Below, piece after piece: positions 48,981 through 58,571 of a stretch of DNA of 64,000 nt. Below the pieces are notes generated by a model. It ran no database searches. It saw only the letters and a program-made list of their open reading frames with translations, and had not been told where the DNA came from. The position numbers and the translations under genes are program-made. Location: the NCBI RefSeq assembly GCF_030863805.1, contig NZ_CP132957.1:3782001-3846000 (forward strand). Reading direction: 5' to 3'. The stretch is from Kineothrix sp. MB12-C1 (GTDB lineage: Bacteria; Bacillota; Clostridia; Lachnospirales; Lachnospiraceae). The first letter of the stretch is position 1; every line of letters begins with the position of its first letter.

Positions 48981-49005
48981 AAGTCCTGCAGCCAGGGCAG
49001 GACTT
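48981..49005 (+). other. hairpin between HPr-like and IIBC genes
   Basis: AAGTCCTG and CAGGACTT form an 8-bp stem with a 9-nt loop. No U run follows, so it is more likely to shape mRNA processing or stability than to terminate transcription. Confidence 0.5.
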
Positions 49006-49031
49006 AAATTAAACAAGGGGGTACTTTTTTT

Positions 49032-50480
49032 ATGATGAAATATTTACAAAGACTTGGTAAGTCATTAATGCTTCCGGTTGCATGTCTTCCGGTTGCAGGT
49101 ATTATGTTAGGACTTGGTTATTGGATTGACCCTTCAGGCTGGGGCGGCAATAACGTAATCGCTGCATTCCTTTGCAAAGCGGGTTCCGCTCTTATCGATA
49201 ATATGGCACTTTTGTTTGTTATCGGTGTTGCAGTTGGTATGTCTGACGATAACGACGGAACATCTGCACTTGCAGGTATTGTTTCTTACTTAATGATCAA
49301 AACATTACTGTCTCCCGGTGCAGTTGAGATGTTCACCGGAGCGGAGGCTAATGTTGCTTTCTCCAAAATCGATGGAAACCAGTTTATCGGTATTTTAACA
49401 GGTTTAATTGGTGCTGGATGCTATAACAAGTTTAAGAGCACGAAACTGCCGGATGCGTTATCGTTCTTCAGTGGTAAACGAAGCGTAGCGATTGTTACAG
49501 CTGGCGTTACGATTGTTGTAAGTTTAATTCTGTTCTTTGTATGGCCGATTATTTACGGAGCACTCGTAGCTTTCGGTACAGCTATTTCCAGTACAGGAGC
49601 AGTTGGTGTTGGTCTTTACGGCTTCTTCAACAGATTATTGATTCCATTTGGTCTCCATCACGCATTGAACTCCGTATTCTGGTTTGATGCAATCGGTATT
49701 GCAGATCTCTATAAATTCTGGGGATTGGGAGGATATGAAACTTCAGCGGCAGTAATCGGTGAGACAGGTCAATATATGACAGGCTTCTTCCCTGTTATGA
49801 TGTTCGGTGTTCCGGCAGGAGCTCTTGCAATGTATCATACAGCGAAATCCAATAAGAAGAAAGTAGCAGCCGGATTACTCGGTGCAGCAGCTCTTTGCTC
49901 CTTCTTAACCGGTGTTACAGAGCCTTTCGAATTCGCATTCATGTTCTTATCACCTGTACTTTATGTAATACATGCACTCTTAACAGGTATCGTATGTGCG
50001 ATTACAGCACTTCTTCCTGTAAGAGCAGGATTTACCTTCAGCGGTGGTTTCATCGACTGGGTACTTTGTGCAAAACTGCCTGCAGCGATGAACACATGGA
50101 TGATCCTTGTAATCGGTGCTGTTGTAGCAGTAGTTTATTATATCGTATTCCGTTTTATTATCGTTAAACTGGATCTTAAGACTCCGGGAAGAGAAGATGA
50201 TGATGCGGAAGCGGATAAGAAAGTAGTTCTTTCCAATGATAACTTTACAGAAGTTGCAACCATCGTTTTGGAAGGTATTGGCGGAAAAGAAAACGTTACA
50301 TCTCTTGATAACTGTATTACAAGACTTCGTTTCGAAGTTAAGGATTACACGAAAGTGGATGAGAAGAAAATTAAGTCAGCCGGTGTCGCAGGTATTATGA
50401 GACCGAGCAAAACATCCGTTCAAGTTATCGTTGGTACGAAAGTACAGTTTGTAGCGGATGAAATGAAGAAAATGTTGTAA
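49032..50480 (+). CDS. nagE: PTS N-acetylglucosamine-specific IIBC component
   Basis: A 482-residue sugar permease. The IIC domain (1-about 385) opens with LQRLGKSLMLPVACLPVAGIMLGLG, split as LQRLGKSLMLPVACL and PVAGIMLGLG, and contains FGLHHALNSVFWFD and GVTEPFEFAFMFL, characteristic of the Glc/GlcNAc class. The IIB domain (about 405-482) has the phosphocysteine in LDNCITRLRFEV. No IIA domain is fused, so it needs a separate IIA such as the broken gene upstream. The following nagB and nagA genes identify the substrate. ATG 49032 is followed by a second ATG, and a weak GGGGG upstream serves as binding site. Confidence 0.9.
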   Translation: MMKYLQRLGKSLMLPVACLPVAGIMLGLGYWIDPSGWGGNNVIAAFLCKAGSALIDNMALLFVIGVAVGMSDDNDGTSALAGIVSYLMIKTLLSPGAVEMFTGAEANVAFSKIDGNQFIGILTGLIGAGCYNKFKSTKLPDALSFFSGKRSVAIVTAGVTIVVSLILFFVWPIIYGALVAFGTAISSTGAVGVGLYGFFNRLLIPFGLHHALNSVFWFDAIGIADLYKFWGLGGYETSAAVIGETGQYMTGFFPVMMFGVPAGALAMYHTAKSNKKKVAAGLLGAAALCSFLTGVTEPFEFAFMFLSPVLYVIHALLTGIVCAITALLPVRAGFTFSGGFIDWVLCAKLPAAMNTWMILVIGAVVAVVYYIVFRFIIVKLDLKTPGREDDDAEADKKVVLSNDNFTEVATIVLEGIGGKENVTSLDNCITRLRFEVKDYTKVDEKKIKSAGVAGIMRPSKTSVQVIVGTKVQFVADEMKKML

Positions 50481-50498
50481 AACATTATAATCCCTGGC

Positions 50499-50574
50499 AT
50501 ATCGGAAGCCTCATATCTTAATATGGGCTTCCGATATTAACTTATATCATAGAAACTTCGTTTTTATGATATAA
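50499..50574 (+). other. two adjacent strong hairpins after nagE
   Basis: ATATCGGAAGCC (50499-50510) pairs perfectly with GGCTTCCGATAT (50526-50537). TTATATCATAGAAAC (50542-50556) pairs with GTTTTTATGATATAA (50560-50574) with one mismatch. Neither has a clear U run. They may attenuate or stabilise the transcript entering nagB. Confidence 0.55.
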
Positions 50575-50724
50575 GGCCCTACGGGCAGGTAATGCACAGC
50601 TACGCGCGCATAGCAAAAAAAGCAAAAAGGTAACAAAAAAAGCAATGTGAATCTGGCGGCAGATGAGGTATACTAAGTATAAATAGTTAAGAGCGTGTAC
50701 AATGCGCGGATTGGAGAGGATAAC

Positions 50725-51450
50725 GTGAATATAGTTAGAGCAAAAGATTATCAAGATATGAGTAAAAAAGCAGCTGGTATTATTGCTTCTCAGATTATTA
50801 TGAAACCCAATTGTGTTTTAGGGTTGGCAACAGGTTCTACACCGATTGGGGCTTACGAGAATCTTGTGGAATGGTATCAAAACGGTGACTTGGATTTTTC
50901 TAAGGTTTCTTCTGTGAATTTGGATGAATATAGAGGTATTACGAGAGAGAACGACCAAAGCTACTATTATTTTATGAATAAAAACCTTTTTGGAAAGGTA
51001 AATATAGATAAGGCTAATACTCATCTTCCTGACGGAATGGAGTCGGATAGCGATAAAGCATGCAGTGATTATAATAAGGCTATCGAAGCAGTTGGCGGCA
51101 TTGATTTGCAGCTTCTTGGACTCGGACACAATGGACATATCGGTTTTAATGAGCCGTCAGAAGAGTTTGTTCCGGATACGCACTGTGTGGATCTGGCACC
51201 TTCTACTATTGAAGCGAATAAGAGATTCTTTGCTTCTTATGATGATGTACCTAAGCAGGCATATACAATGGGAATTAGAAATATTATGCTGGCAAGAAAA
51301 GTTCTTGTAGTGGTGAGCGGTGAGGATAAAGCAGCGATTGTAAGAGATGCCTTCTTCGGTCCGATTACACCTAAGGTACAAGCTTCTGTATTACAGCTTC
51401 ATCCGAATGTCACCTTGGTTGCGGATGAAGCAGCGTTATCCCTGATTTAA
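50725..51450 (+). CDS. nagB: glucosamine-6-phosphate deaminase
   Basis: A 241-residue enzyme that converts glucosamine-6-phosphate to fructose-6-phosphate and ammonia. ATGSTPIGAYENLV (phosphate site), VNLDEYRG (catalytic Asp), LGLGHNGHIGFNEP (catalytic His) and the lid region are intact. GTG 50725 was chosen because GGAGAGGATAAC precedes it and the N-terminus then matches NagB. It acts after nagA in GlcNAc use and sits between nagE and nagA. Confidence 0.96.
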   Translation: MNIVRAKDYQDMSKKAAGIIASQIIMKPNCVLGLATGSTPIGAYENLVEWYQNGDLDFSKVSSVNLDEYRGITRENDQSYYYFMNKNLFGKVNIDKANTHLPDGMESDSDKACSDYNKAIEAVGGIDLQLLGLGHNGHIGFNEPSEEFVPDTHCVDLAPSTIEANKRFFASYDDVPKQAYTMGIRNIMLARKVLVVVSGEDKAAIVRDAFFGPITPKVQASVLQLHPNVTLVADEAALSLI

Positions 51451-51474
51451 TGAAATCTAAAGGAGGGTATTATT

Positions 51475-52611
51475 ATGATTATTAAAAATGCAAGCGTTTT
51501 TACTGAAGAAGGTGTATTTGTAAAACAAGACATCTATACCAAAGGCACCCAGTTCGTAAAGACGGAAGGCGAAGCGGATGCGGACGAGATTATTGACGGC
51601 GAAGGTTGCTTTGCAGTACCGGGATTAACGGACATCCATTTCCATGGATGTGTGGGATATGACTTCTGTGACGGAACACAGGAAGCGATTGCTAAGATTG
51701 CAGAATATCAGGCTTCTGTCGGTGTTACCTCCATTGTACCTTCTACTATGACATTGGGAGAAGAAGTTTTAAAAGGGGTATGTGAAACCGCAGCAGCTTA
51801 TCGTAAGGCGGGCAGCGGAGAGAAGGAAGCCGATCTATGCGGCATTAATATGGAAGGTCCTTTCGTTGCAGAAAGCAAAAAGGGAGCACAGAATAGTACC
51901 TACATCAGAAAGCCCGATGCAGGGATGTATGATCGTTTGAATGAAGCTTCTGACCATATGATTAAATTAGTAGCGATCGCTCCTGAAGTAGAGGGTGCTA
52001 TGGAATTTATTCAGAGTAAAAAGGGAGAGGTTGTATTATCTACAGCACATACAGCGGCTGATTATGATACGGCAATGGAAGCTTTTGAAAAAGGTGCAAC
52101 TCATGTAACTCATTTATATAATGCAATGAATCCGTATACACACAGAGCTCCGGGCTTGATCGGAGCGGCGGCAGATGCGGGTGCGGAAGTAGAACTTATC
52201 AGTGACGGAGTCCATGTACATCCCTCTGTAGTAAGAAATACCTTTAAAATGTTCGGTGAGGATAAAGTGATCCTTATCAGCGATAGTATGATGGCTACAG
52301 GTTTGGATGATGGTGATTATAGTTTAGGAGGACAGGCTGTTAAGGTCGTAGGTAACCGTGCGACATTAGCGGATGGAACGATTGCAGGTTCCGCAACCAA
52401 CTTGATGGATTGTGTTAGGACTGCGGTAAAGAAGATGAATATCCCGTTGGAGACGGCAATTCGATGCGCAGCTGCTAATCCGGCTAAGAGTGTAGGGATT
52501 TACGATAACTATGGTAGTATCACCCCGGGAAAAATAGCCAATGTAGTTCTACTTAAGAAAGCGGATCTCGCTTTAGAATCTGTGATTCTTCGCGGAAAGA
52601 AGCTGTCATAA
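51475..52611 (+). CDS. nagA: N-acetylglucosamine-6-phosphate deacetylase
   Basis: A 378-residue amidohydrolase that removes the acetyl group from GlcNAc-6-phosphate. Metal-binding motifs are PGLTDIHFHGCVGYD near the N-terminus, NMEGPFVAESKKGA, and ATHVTHLYNAMNP. The catalytic Asp is in ILISDSMMATGL. AGGAGGG lies before ATG 51475. It ends the cluster before a terminator. Products enter glycolysis via nagB. Confidence 0.96.
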   Translation: MIIKNASVFTEEGVFVKQDIYTKGTQFVKTEGEADADEIIDGEGCFAVPGLTDIHFHGCVGYDFCDGTQEAIAKIAEYQASVGVTSIVPSTMTLGEEVLKGVCETAAAYRKAGSGEKEADLCGINMEGPFVAESKKGAQNSTYIRKPDAGMYDRLNEASDHMIKLVAIAPEVEGAMEFIQSKKGEVVLSTAHTAADYDTAMEAFEKGATHVTHLYNAMNPYTHRAPGLIGAAADAGAEVELISDGVHVHPSVVRNTFKMFGEDKVILISDSMMATGLDDGDYSLGGQAVKVVGNRATLADGTIAGSATNLMDCVRTAVKKMNIPLETAIRCAAANPAKSVGIYDNYGSITPGKIANVVLLKKADLALESVILRGKKLS

Positions 52612-52625
52612 AATCAAGGAAATAT

Positions 52626-52672
52626 AGGATGCAGGAGAGCTGCCGTAAGGTTTGCGCTTTTGCATCCTTTTT
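52626..52672 (+). terminator. intrinsic terminator after nagA
   Basis: AGGATGCA (52626-52633) pairs with TGCATCCT (52661-52668), followed by TTTTT. Confidence 0.75.
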
Positions 52673-52817
52673 AATTAATTTTAAGGGGATACTTTTAAAA
52701 TCTTTTGTTTTGGTGTATAGTACATTATGTATGAATATATTGTGAGAAAACATGTTATATGAAGTATACAGCGCATGGCAACGCGGAAGATAAAATAAGC
52801 ACTTATGAGGAATAAGA

Positions 52818-53141
52818 ATGAACTGCAAAAAAGTGGATAAGATGATACCTATGTTTCTGAATAAAGAGCTAAGCGGCAGGGAGTTAAGTGATTTTATGGA
52901 ACATATCTCCGTATGCCCGGAGTGTAAAGAAGAACTTAATATACAATTTCTCGTGATGGAAGGTATGGCTAGCTTAGAGGGAGGAGATGCCTTCGATTTG
53001 AATAAGAATCTGAATAAACAGTTAGAAGATGCGAGAAGAAAGGTTCAGATGCGGAAAGGCTTTCATCTTTTTGTATATGGGCTCGAGGTTCTGGCGATTA
53101 TAACGATGATAACCATTATCGTATTGGTTATGGTATTATAA
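52818..53141 (+). CDS. zinc-finger membrane protein (anti-sigma-like, zf-HC2)
   Basis: A 107-residue protein. The N-terminal MNCKKVDKMIPMFLNKELSG and HISVCPECKEEL form a zf-HC2-like zinc site (His-x3-Cys-x2-Cys), as found in anti-sigma factors. A single membrane helix is at the C-terminus (about 84-105). No sigma factor gene is adjacent, so a regulatory partner is unknown. It lies 44 nt before polA and may be co-transcribed. Confidence 0.75.
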   Translation: MNCKKVDKMIPMFLNKELSGRELSDFMEHISVCPECKEELNIQFLVMEGMASLEGGDAFDLNKNLNKQLEDARRKVQMRKGFHLFVYGLEVLAIITMITIIVLVMVL

Positions 53142-53185
53142 TCAGAGAAGAGAGCAAAGTCTGGAGACTTTGATGGGGTGTAAAG

Positions 53186-55834
53186 ATGAGTAAGATAGTT
53201 TTAATAGACGGACATAGCATTTTAAATAGAGCATATTATGGAGTGCCGGATTTAACAAATTCGGAAGGACTTCACACGAATGCGGTGTATGGATTCCTTA
53301 ATATTATGTTTAAGATTCTGGATGAGGAGAACCCGGAGTATCTTGTGGTTGCCTTCGATGTGAAGGATCCAACCTTCCGTCATGAAATCTATACAGAATA
53401 TAAAGGGACGAGAAAACCTATGCCGGAAGAGCTGCACGAGCAGGTGCCGGTTATGAAGGAAGTTCTTCAGGCGATGGGAATTACTATAATGGAAAAGCCC
53501 GGATTAGAGGCCGATGACATTCTTGGAACGATTGCCAGACGTTCGGAAAAGGAAGGCATGGATGTGGCTTTAATCTCCGGCGACAGAGACTTGCTGCAAA
53601 TTGCCTCCGAGAAGATTAAAATAAGGATTCCTAAGACAAAAGGCGGAAAGACAGAGATTGAGGACTATTATGCATCGGATGTAAAGGAGAAGTATCAGGT
53701 GACTCCGCTCCAATTTATCGATTTGAAGGCGCTGATGGGAGATACTTCGGATAATATTCCCGGTGTTCCGAAGGTTGGAGAGAAAACGGCAACGGAACTT
53801 ATGGTTAAATTTGGGTCCTTAGAAGGAATCTATGAACATATTGACGAGGTCACAAAGAAGGCGGTGAAAGAATCGCTTGTTAATAATAAGCATCTGGCGG
53901 AATTGAGTAAGGTGCTTGCTACGATAGAGGTAGATGGAGATATCCAGTTTTCCTATGAAGATGCTCAGATTCAAGATTTTTATACGGAAGAAGCTTATAA
54001 GCAGTTCAAACGGCTGGAATTTAAAAATATGCTTAGCCGATTTGAAAGTGGTTCTGTAACGAATCATCAGACAGATTACTTTACAGAGGTAACAGATCTT
54101 GGTAAGGCGGAAGAAATCTTTGCTAAAATAGATACATTAGGCGATGGGAAGTATATCGCCTTCGATGTGATAGAAGATAGCAGCAGAGAAGAGGATTTTG
54201 TCGGAATTTCTCTGGCCCTTTCCGAGCAAGAAGTTTATTTTGTAAAAGCGGAAGGGTTTTTAACAAAGCAATATTTAACGGACAAGCTCACTGCTATGGC
54301 AGATAAGGTGAAGCTTGTTACTTTTAATATCAAAAATAAGTATAGCTACATCGATACAGACCAAACGGAGAACCTATTCGATATACTAATTGCCGCCTAT
54401 CTGTTAAATCCTTTAAAAAATGATTATGAGGCAGAGGATATTGCCAATGAATATTTAAACTTAATGATTCCTTCAAGAGCACAGTTATTTGGAAAAGAGA
54501 GTTTCCGGAAGGCTGCAGAAAAAAAGGCGAAAGAATTGTTAGAATATGCTTGTTTCCTCGCTTATGTAGAATATATAGCAGTTTCTGTTTTAGAAAATAA
54601 GTTAGAAGAAGCCGGAATGGAGCACCTGATGCATGAGATAGAGATGCCTTTATCTTATGTATTATACGATATGGAACAGGAAGGGATTATGGTAGATCCC
54701 GAACAGTTAAAAGAATACGGCGAAGCGTTAAGCGGGCGTATCGGAGAACTGGAACAGAAGATACATGAACAAGCGGATTATGATTTCAATATTAATTCGC
54801 CAAAACAACTTGGCGAAGTGTTATTTGAGCGCCTTAAACTGCCGGGAGGAAAGAAAACGAAGACCGGCTATTCCACAGCGGCAGATGTGCTGGATAAATT
54901 AGCTCCGGATCATCCCATTGTGTCGGATGTTTTGGAATACCGGGGACTTGCGAAGTTAAAATCTACCTATGCAGATGGACTGGCAGCTTATATAGGAGAA
55001 GATAAACGGATACACGGTAAGTTTAACCAGACGATTGCAGCGACAGGCCGTATTAGCTCTACGGAGCCGAATTTGCAGAACATACCGATGCGTATGGAGC
55101 TTGGGCGTCTGATTCGCAAGGCTTTTATTCCTAAGGAAGGCTTTGTCTTTGCGGATGCCGATTATTCCCAGATTGAACTGCGTGTATTGGCGCATATGTC
55201 AGGAGATGAGCAGTTAATTGAAGCTTATCGTATGGAGGAGGATATTCATAGAATTACTGCTTCCAAAGTATTCCACACGCCTTTTGAAGAGGTGACAGAT
55301 TTACAAAGAAGGAATGCGAAAGCTGTGAACTTTGGTATCGTTTATGGAATTAGTTCCTTTGGTTTAAGCCAGGATTTGAGTATTTCCAGAAAAGAAGCGG
55401 CAGAATATATCGAACAGTATTTTGCAACCTATCCCGATGTAAAAAAGTTTTTGGACCATCTGGTAGAGGATGCGAAGAAGAATGGGTATGTGACGACGAT
55501 GTTCGGACGACGAAGACCGGTGCCTGAACTTTCATCCAGCAATTTCATGCAACGATCCTTTGGAGAACGTGTGGCAATGAATTCACCGATACAGGGAACT
55601 GCTGCAGATATTATCAAGGTGGCTATGATTCGTGTATGGAAACGTTTGAAGGAAGAAAATATGAGATCGAAACTGATTCTGCAAGTGCATGACGAACTTC
55701 TGGTGGAGGCTGCAAAAGATGAAGTGGATCAGGTCTCACGGATTGTAAAAGAGGAAATGCAGGCGGCGGCCGAGCTTAAAGTCGTTCTGGAAGCGGATTT
55801 GCATATAGGAGCCAATTGGTACGAAGCGAAATAA
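53186..55834 (+). CDS. polA: DNA polymerase I
   Basis: An 882-residue enzyme that fills gaps and removes RNA primers in replication and repair. The N-terminal 5'-3' exonuclease (1-about 290) has VAFDVKDPTFRHE, ISGDRDLLQ and ALMGDTSDNIPGVP. The central 3'-5' exonuclease domain lacks the acidic pair: FDVIED replaces the usual DTE motif, so proofreading is probably absent, as in other Gram-positive Pol I enzymes. Polymerase motifs A (DYSQIELRVLAHMSGD), B (RRNAKAVNFGIVYG) and C (QVHDELLVE) are intact. coaE follows after 17 nt. Confidence 0.97.
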   Translation: MSKIVLIDGHSILNRAYYGVPDLTNSEGLHTNAVYGFLNIMFKILDEENPEYLVVAFDVKDPTFRHEIYTEYKGTRKPMPEELHEQVPVMKEVLQAMGITIMEKPGLEADDILGTIARRSEKEGMDVALISGDRDLLQIASEKIKIRIPKTKGGKTEIEDYYASDVKEKYQVTPLQFIDLKALMGDTSDNIPGVPKVGEKTATELMVKFGSLEGIYEHIDEVTKKAVKESLVNNKHLAELSKVLATIEVDGDIQFSYEDAQIQDFYTEEAYKQFKRLEFKNMLSRFESGSVTNHQTDYFTEVTDLGKAEEIFAKIDTLGDGKYIAFDVIEDSSREEDFVGISLALSEQEVYFVKAEGFLTKQYLTDKLTAMADKVKLVTFNIKNKYSYIDTDQTENLFDILIAAYLLNPLKNDYEAEDIANEYLNLMIPSRAQLFGKESFRKAAEKKAKELLEYACFLAYVEYIAVSVLENKLEEAGMEHLMHEIEMPLSYVLYDMEQEGIMVDPEQLKEYGEALSGRIGELEQKIHEQADYDFNINSPKQLGEVLFERLKLPGGKKTKTGYSTAADVLDKLAPDHPIVSDVLEYRGLAKLKSTYADGLAAYIGEDKRIHGKFNQTIAATGRISSTEPNLQNIPMRMELGRLIRKAFIPKEGFVFADADYSQIELRVLAHMSGDEQLIEAYRMEEDIHRITASKVFHTPFEEVTDLQRRNAKAVNFGIVYGISSFGLSQDLSISRKEAAEYIEQYFATYPDVKKFLDHLVEDAKKNGYVTTMFGRRRPVPELSSSNFMQRSFGERVAMNSPIQGTAADIIKVAMIRVWKRLKEENMRSKLILQVHDELLVEAAKDEVDQVSRIVKEEMQAAAELKVVLEADLHIGANWYEAK

Positions 55835-55851
55835 GGACGTGGAGATAAGGG

Positions 55852-56475
55852 ATGAGGATAATAGGTATTACCGGAGGCATTGGTTCCGGCAAGACAGAGA
55901 TATTGTCATACATTGGAAAGAAATACAATTGCAAGGTAATTTTAGCCGATGAGGTAGCTCATAAAGTAAAGGAGCCGGGAGAAGATTGCTATAGAGAACT
56001 CATTACTCTCCTTGGAACGGATATACTTATAGATTCTGAATTACCCGAAATGATGCCGCCCATTGACCGAATTAAAATGGCGGAGAAAATCTTTGCGAAT
56101 AGTGAGCTGTTATATCAGGTGAACAAAATTGTTCATCCGGCAGTTAAAGCGTATATTTTGGATGAAATAACAAATGAGAAGGAAAAGGGGACGCTAGACT
56201 TTCTTTTTATTGAGGCCGCACTTCTTATCGAAGACGGATATATAAGCATTGTGGATGAACTCTGGTACATCTACGCGCCGGAAGCGGTGAGAAGAGAACG
56301 ACTAAGGCAGTCACGCTCCTACAGTGATGAAAAAATAGATGGAATCTTCGGAAAGCAGCTTTCCGAAGAGGAATATAAAAGACACTGCCTTGTACTCATC
56401 GATAATGGCAAGGATCGGCAATACGCTTATGAGCAGATTGATAAGAAATTGGAGGAATACCTGTGGCAGAAATGA
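55852..56475 (+). CDS. coaE: dephospho-CoA kinase
   Basis: A 207-residue kinase of the last step of coenzyme A synthesis. The P-loop is GITGGIGSGKTE (residues 4-15). DEVAHKVKEPGE and IVHPAVK are typical CoaE regions, and LWYIYAPEAVRRERLRQSR forms the lid. It follows polA by 17 nt, a common arrangement in Firmicutes, and overlaps the next gene by 13 bp. Confidence 0.95.
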   Translation: MRIIGITGGIGSGKTEILSYIGKKYNCKVILADEVAHKVKEPGEDCYRELITLLGTDILIDSELPEMMPPIDRIKMAEKIFANSELLYQVNKIVHPAVKAYILDEITNEKEKGTLDFLFIEAALLIEDGYISIVDELWYIYAPEAVRRERLRQSRSYSDEKIDGIFGKQLSEEEYKRHCLVLIDNGKDRQYAYEQIDKKLEEYLWQK

Positions 56476-58532
56476 GCAAAGAAAACTCAATGAAAAAATA
56501 TCCGGGACAAATGGTTTTTGGTTTGGACATTGGAACGAGAAGTATTGTAGGGACAGTAGGGTATCGGAGTGGAGATATCTTCTATGTGGTAGCACAGCGG
56601 ATAAAAGAACATGAAACACGTGCTATGCTGGATGGGCAGATTCACGATATACATAAGGTAGGAGAGACAATAAAAGCGGTAAAAGAAGAGCTGGAGGAGG
56701 CTATTGGACGTCGGCTGACAGAAGCATGTATTGCGGCAGCGGGCCGTGTGCTTCGTACCGTGAATGTAACTGTCGATTATGAATTCGGCGGCGATAAAGA
56801 GGTATTAAAAGAAGATATTTATGCCCTTTCTACAATGGGGGTGGAAAAGGGATATGAAGAATTCCAAACGTTGAACGATACGGATATGAAGTTCTACTGC
56901 GTAGGATATTCGGTAGTTCATTATTATATCAATCATTATCCTATTTCTAATCCGGAAGGGCATAAAGCCAAGGTTCTCAGTGCTGATATGATAGCGACTT
57001 TTTTGCCTGATGATGTGGTGGATGGGTTGTATAAAGCAGTTGGTATTGCGGGACTGAACGTGGCAAATACCACATTAGAGCCTATAGCAGCGATACAAGT
57101 AGCCATTCCTGAGATGTATAGGATGCTCAACATTGCGTTAGTAGATGTGGGGGCGGGAACCTCGGATATTTCTATTACGAAAGATGGAAGTATTACTGCA
57201 TTTGGTATGATTCCTATAGCCGGCGATGCGCTTACAGAGGAAATAGCCCGGCATTGCCTTGTTGACTTCGTGACGGCAGAACAGGTAAAAAGAGATGCAG
57301 GTGAGCAGGACCTTGTTTACTATAAGGATATAATGGGACTGGAGCAGACGATAACAAAGGAGGAAGTTTTGGAAGTGGTTGCTCCGATTCTTCAGAATAT
57401 GGTGCTGCAAATATCGGATAAAATTAAAGAGCTAAACGGCGGGAAATCTGTGAGTGCTGTATTCGTCGTTGGAGGCGGAGGCAAAATAGAGGGTTATACG
57501 GATGTATTAGCACAGAACCTTGGTATACAGAAAGAACGCGTAGCGGTTCGTGGCGAAGAAGTCATGCAGAAGATCGAGTTCATGGAAGAAAATGTGAAAA
57601 AGGATTCCCTCTTAGTGACACCGATTGGTATTTGCCTGAGTTTTTATGAACAGAGCAATAATTTTATTTTTGTAGATTTCAATGGAAATCGGATTAAGTT
57701 ATATGATAATAATATGCTGACGGTAGCAGATGCTGCTTTGCAGGCATACTTTCCCAATGAAGGTTTATTCCCGAAGCGAGGTCAGGAACTTAATTTTACC
57801 GTAAACGGCAAGGCGCGAATTGTCAGGGGGCAACTTGGTGAGACTGCGGTCATTCGGGTGAACGGTCAGGAAGCAGATATTTATGCTCCGATTCATGGAG
57901 GGGATAAAATAGAGGTAATTTCTTCTACCGCAGGGGAAGCGGCTTCCATGGAACTTGGAGCCTTGAACGAATTTGGCGATGTGATAAGTGTTATTGTCAA
58001 TGAAAAGCGTATTGATTTACCTAAATTCGCAAGTGTGAACGGTACGCTGCAATCAGAGTATTACTCTATCCGGGAAAATGATGTTATCGAGTTGTTAAAT
58101 TACTATACGATAAGACAGATTGTAGAATTCATGGATGTTACAATAGACCAAAGAATGAATCTGTATGTTAATAATAAGCTGGCAGACATGGATACCCGGG
58201 TATATGAGAATTTTTCTGTTACATGGACCATGGAGGAATTGACGTTTTCAGAACTTCCCTATATGGAAGAGGAGGAAGAAGAGCAGGCTGTATTGGTGGA
58301 GCAGGAGGAAATGAATCCTCAGACTTCCACAATTGCGGTAATTGTGAATGGAAAACCGGTGGCGATGACAGGAAAGGATTCTTATGTCTATGTAGATGTG
58401 TTCTCCTATATCGATTTTGACTTATCAAAGCCCCGCGGTACTTCGGTGGTAACGATGTTAAATGGGCAGACGGCACAATATATGGAGCCGTTACATAACG
58501 GTGATATCATAGAGATCTATTGGAAGGAATAA
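56463..58532 (+). CDS. FtsA-like actin-fold ATPase with C-terminal extension
   Basis: A 689-residue protein. The first 385 residues form an actin/FtsA/PilM-type ATPase domain: FGLDIGTRSIVGTVG (phosphate 1), LVDVGAGTSDISI (phosphate 2), and VFVVGGGGKIEGY (adenosine loop). The C-terminal 300 residues hold repeated ubiquitin-like beta segments, for example VNGKARIVRGQLGE and VNGKPVAMTGKDSY. It differs from canonical FtsA by this extension. It may link to the divisome or to a surface assembly. GTG 56463 follows GGAGG, giving overlap with coaE. Confidence 0.75.
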   Translation: MAEMSKENSMKKYPGQMVFGLDIGTRSIVGTVGYRSGDIFYVVAQRIKEHETRAMLDGQIHDIHKVGETIKAVKEELEEAIGRRLTEACIAAAGRVLRTVNVTVDYEFGGDKEVLKEDIYALSTMGVEKGYEEFQTLNDTDMKFYCVGYSVVHYYINHYPISNPEGHKAKVLSADMIATFLPDDVVDGLYKAVGIAGLNVANTTLEPIAAIQVAIPEMYRMLNIALVDVGAGTSDISITKDGSITAFGMIPIAGDALTEEIARHCLVDFVTAEQVKRDAGEQDLVYYKDIMGLEQTITKEEVLEVVAPILQNMVLQISDKIKELNGGKSVSAVFVVGGGGKIEGYTDVLAQNLGIQKERVAVRGEEVMQKIEFMEENVKKDSLLVTPIGICLSFYEQSNNFIFVDFNGNRIKLYDNNMLTVADAALQAYFPNEGLFPKRGQELNFTVNGKARIVRGQLGETAVIRVNGQEADIYAPIHGGDKIEVISSTAGEAASMELGALNEFGDVISVIVNEKRIDLPKFASVNGTLQSEYYSIRENDVIELLNYYTIRQIVEFMDVTIDQRMNLYVNNKLADMDTRVYENFSVTWTMEELTFSELPYMEEEEEEQAVLVEQEEMNPQTSTIAVIVNGKPVAMTGKDSYVYVDVFSYIDFDLSKPRGTSVVTMLNGQTAQYMEPLHNGDIIEIYWKE

Positions 58533-58571
58533 TGGGAAGGGATATAAAATAAAAATAGTCAGGAGAACAAT

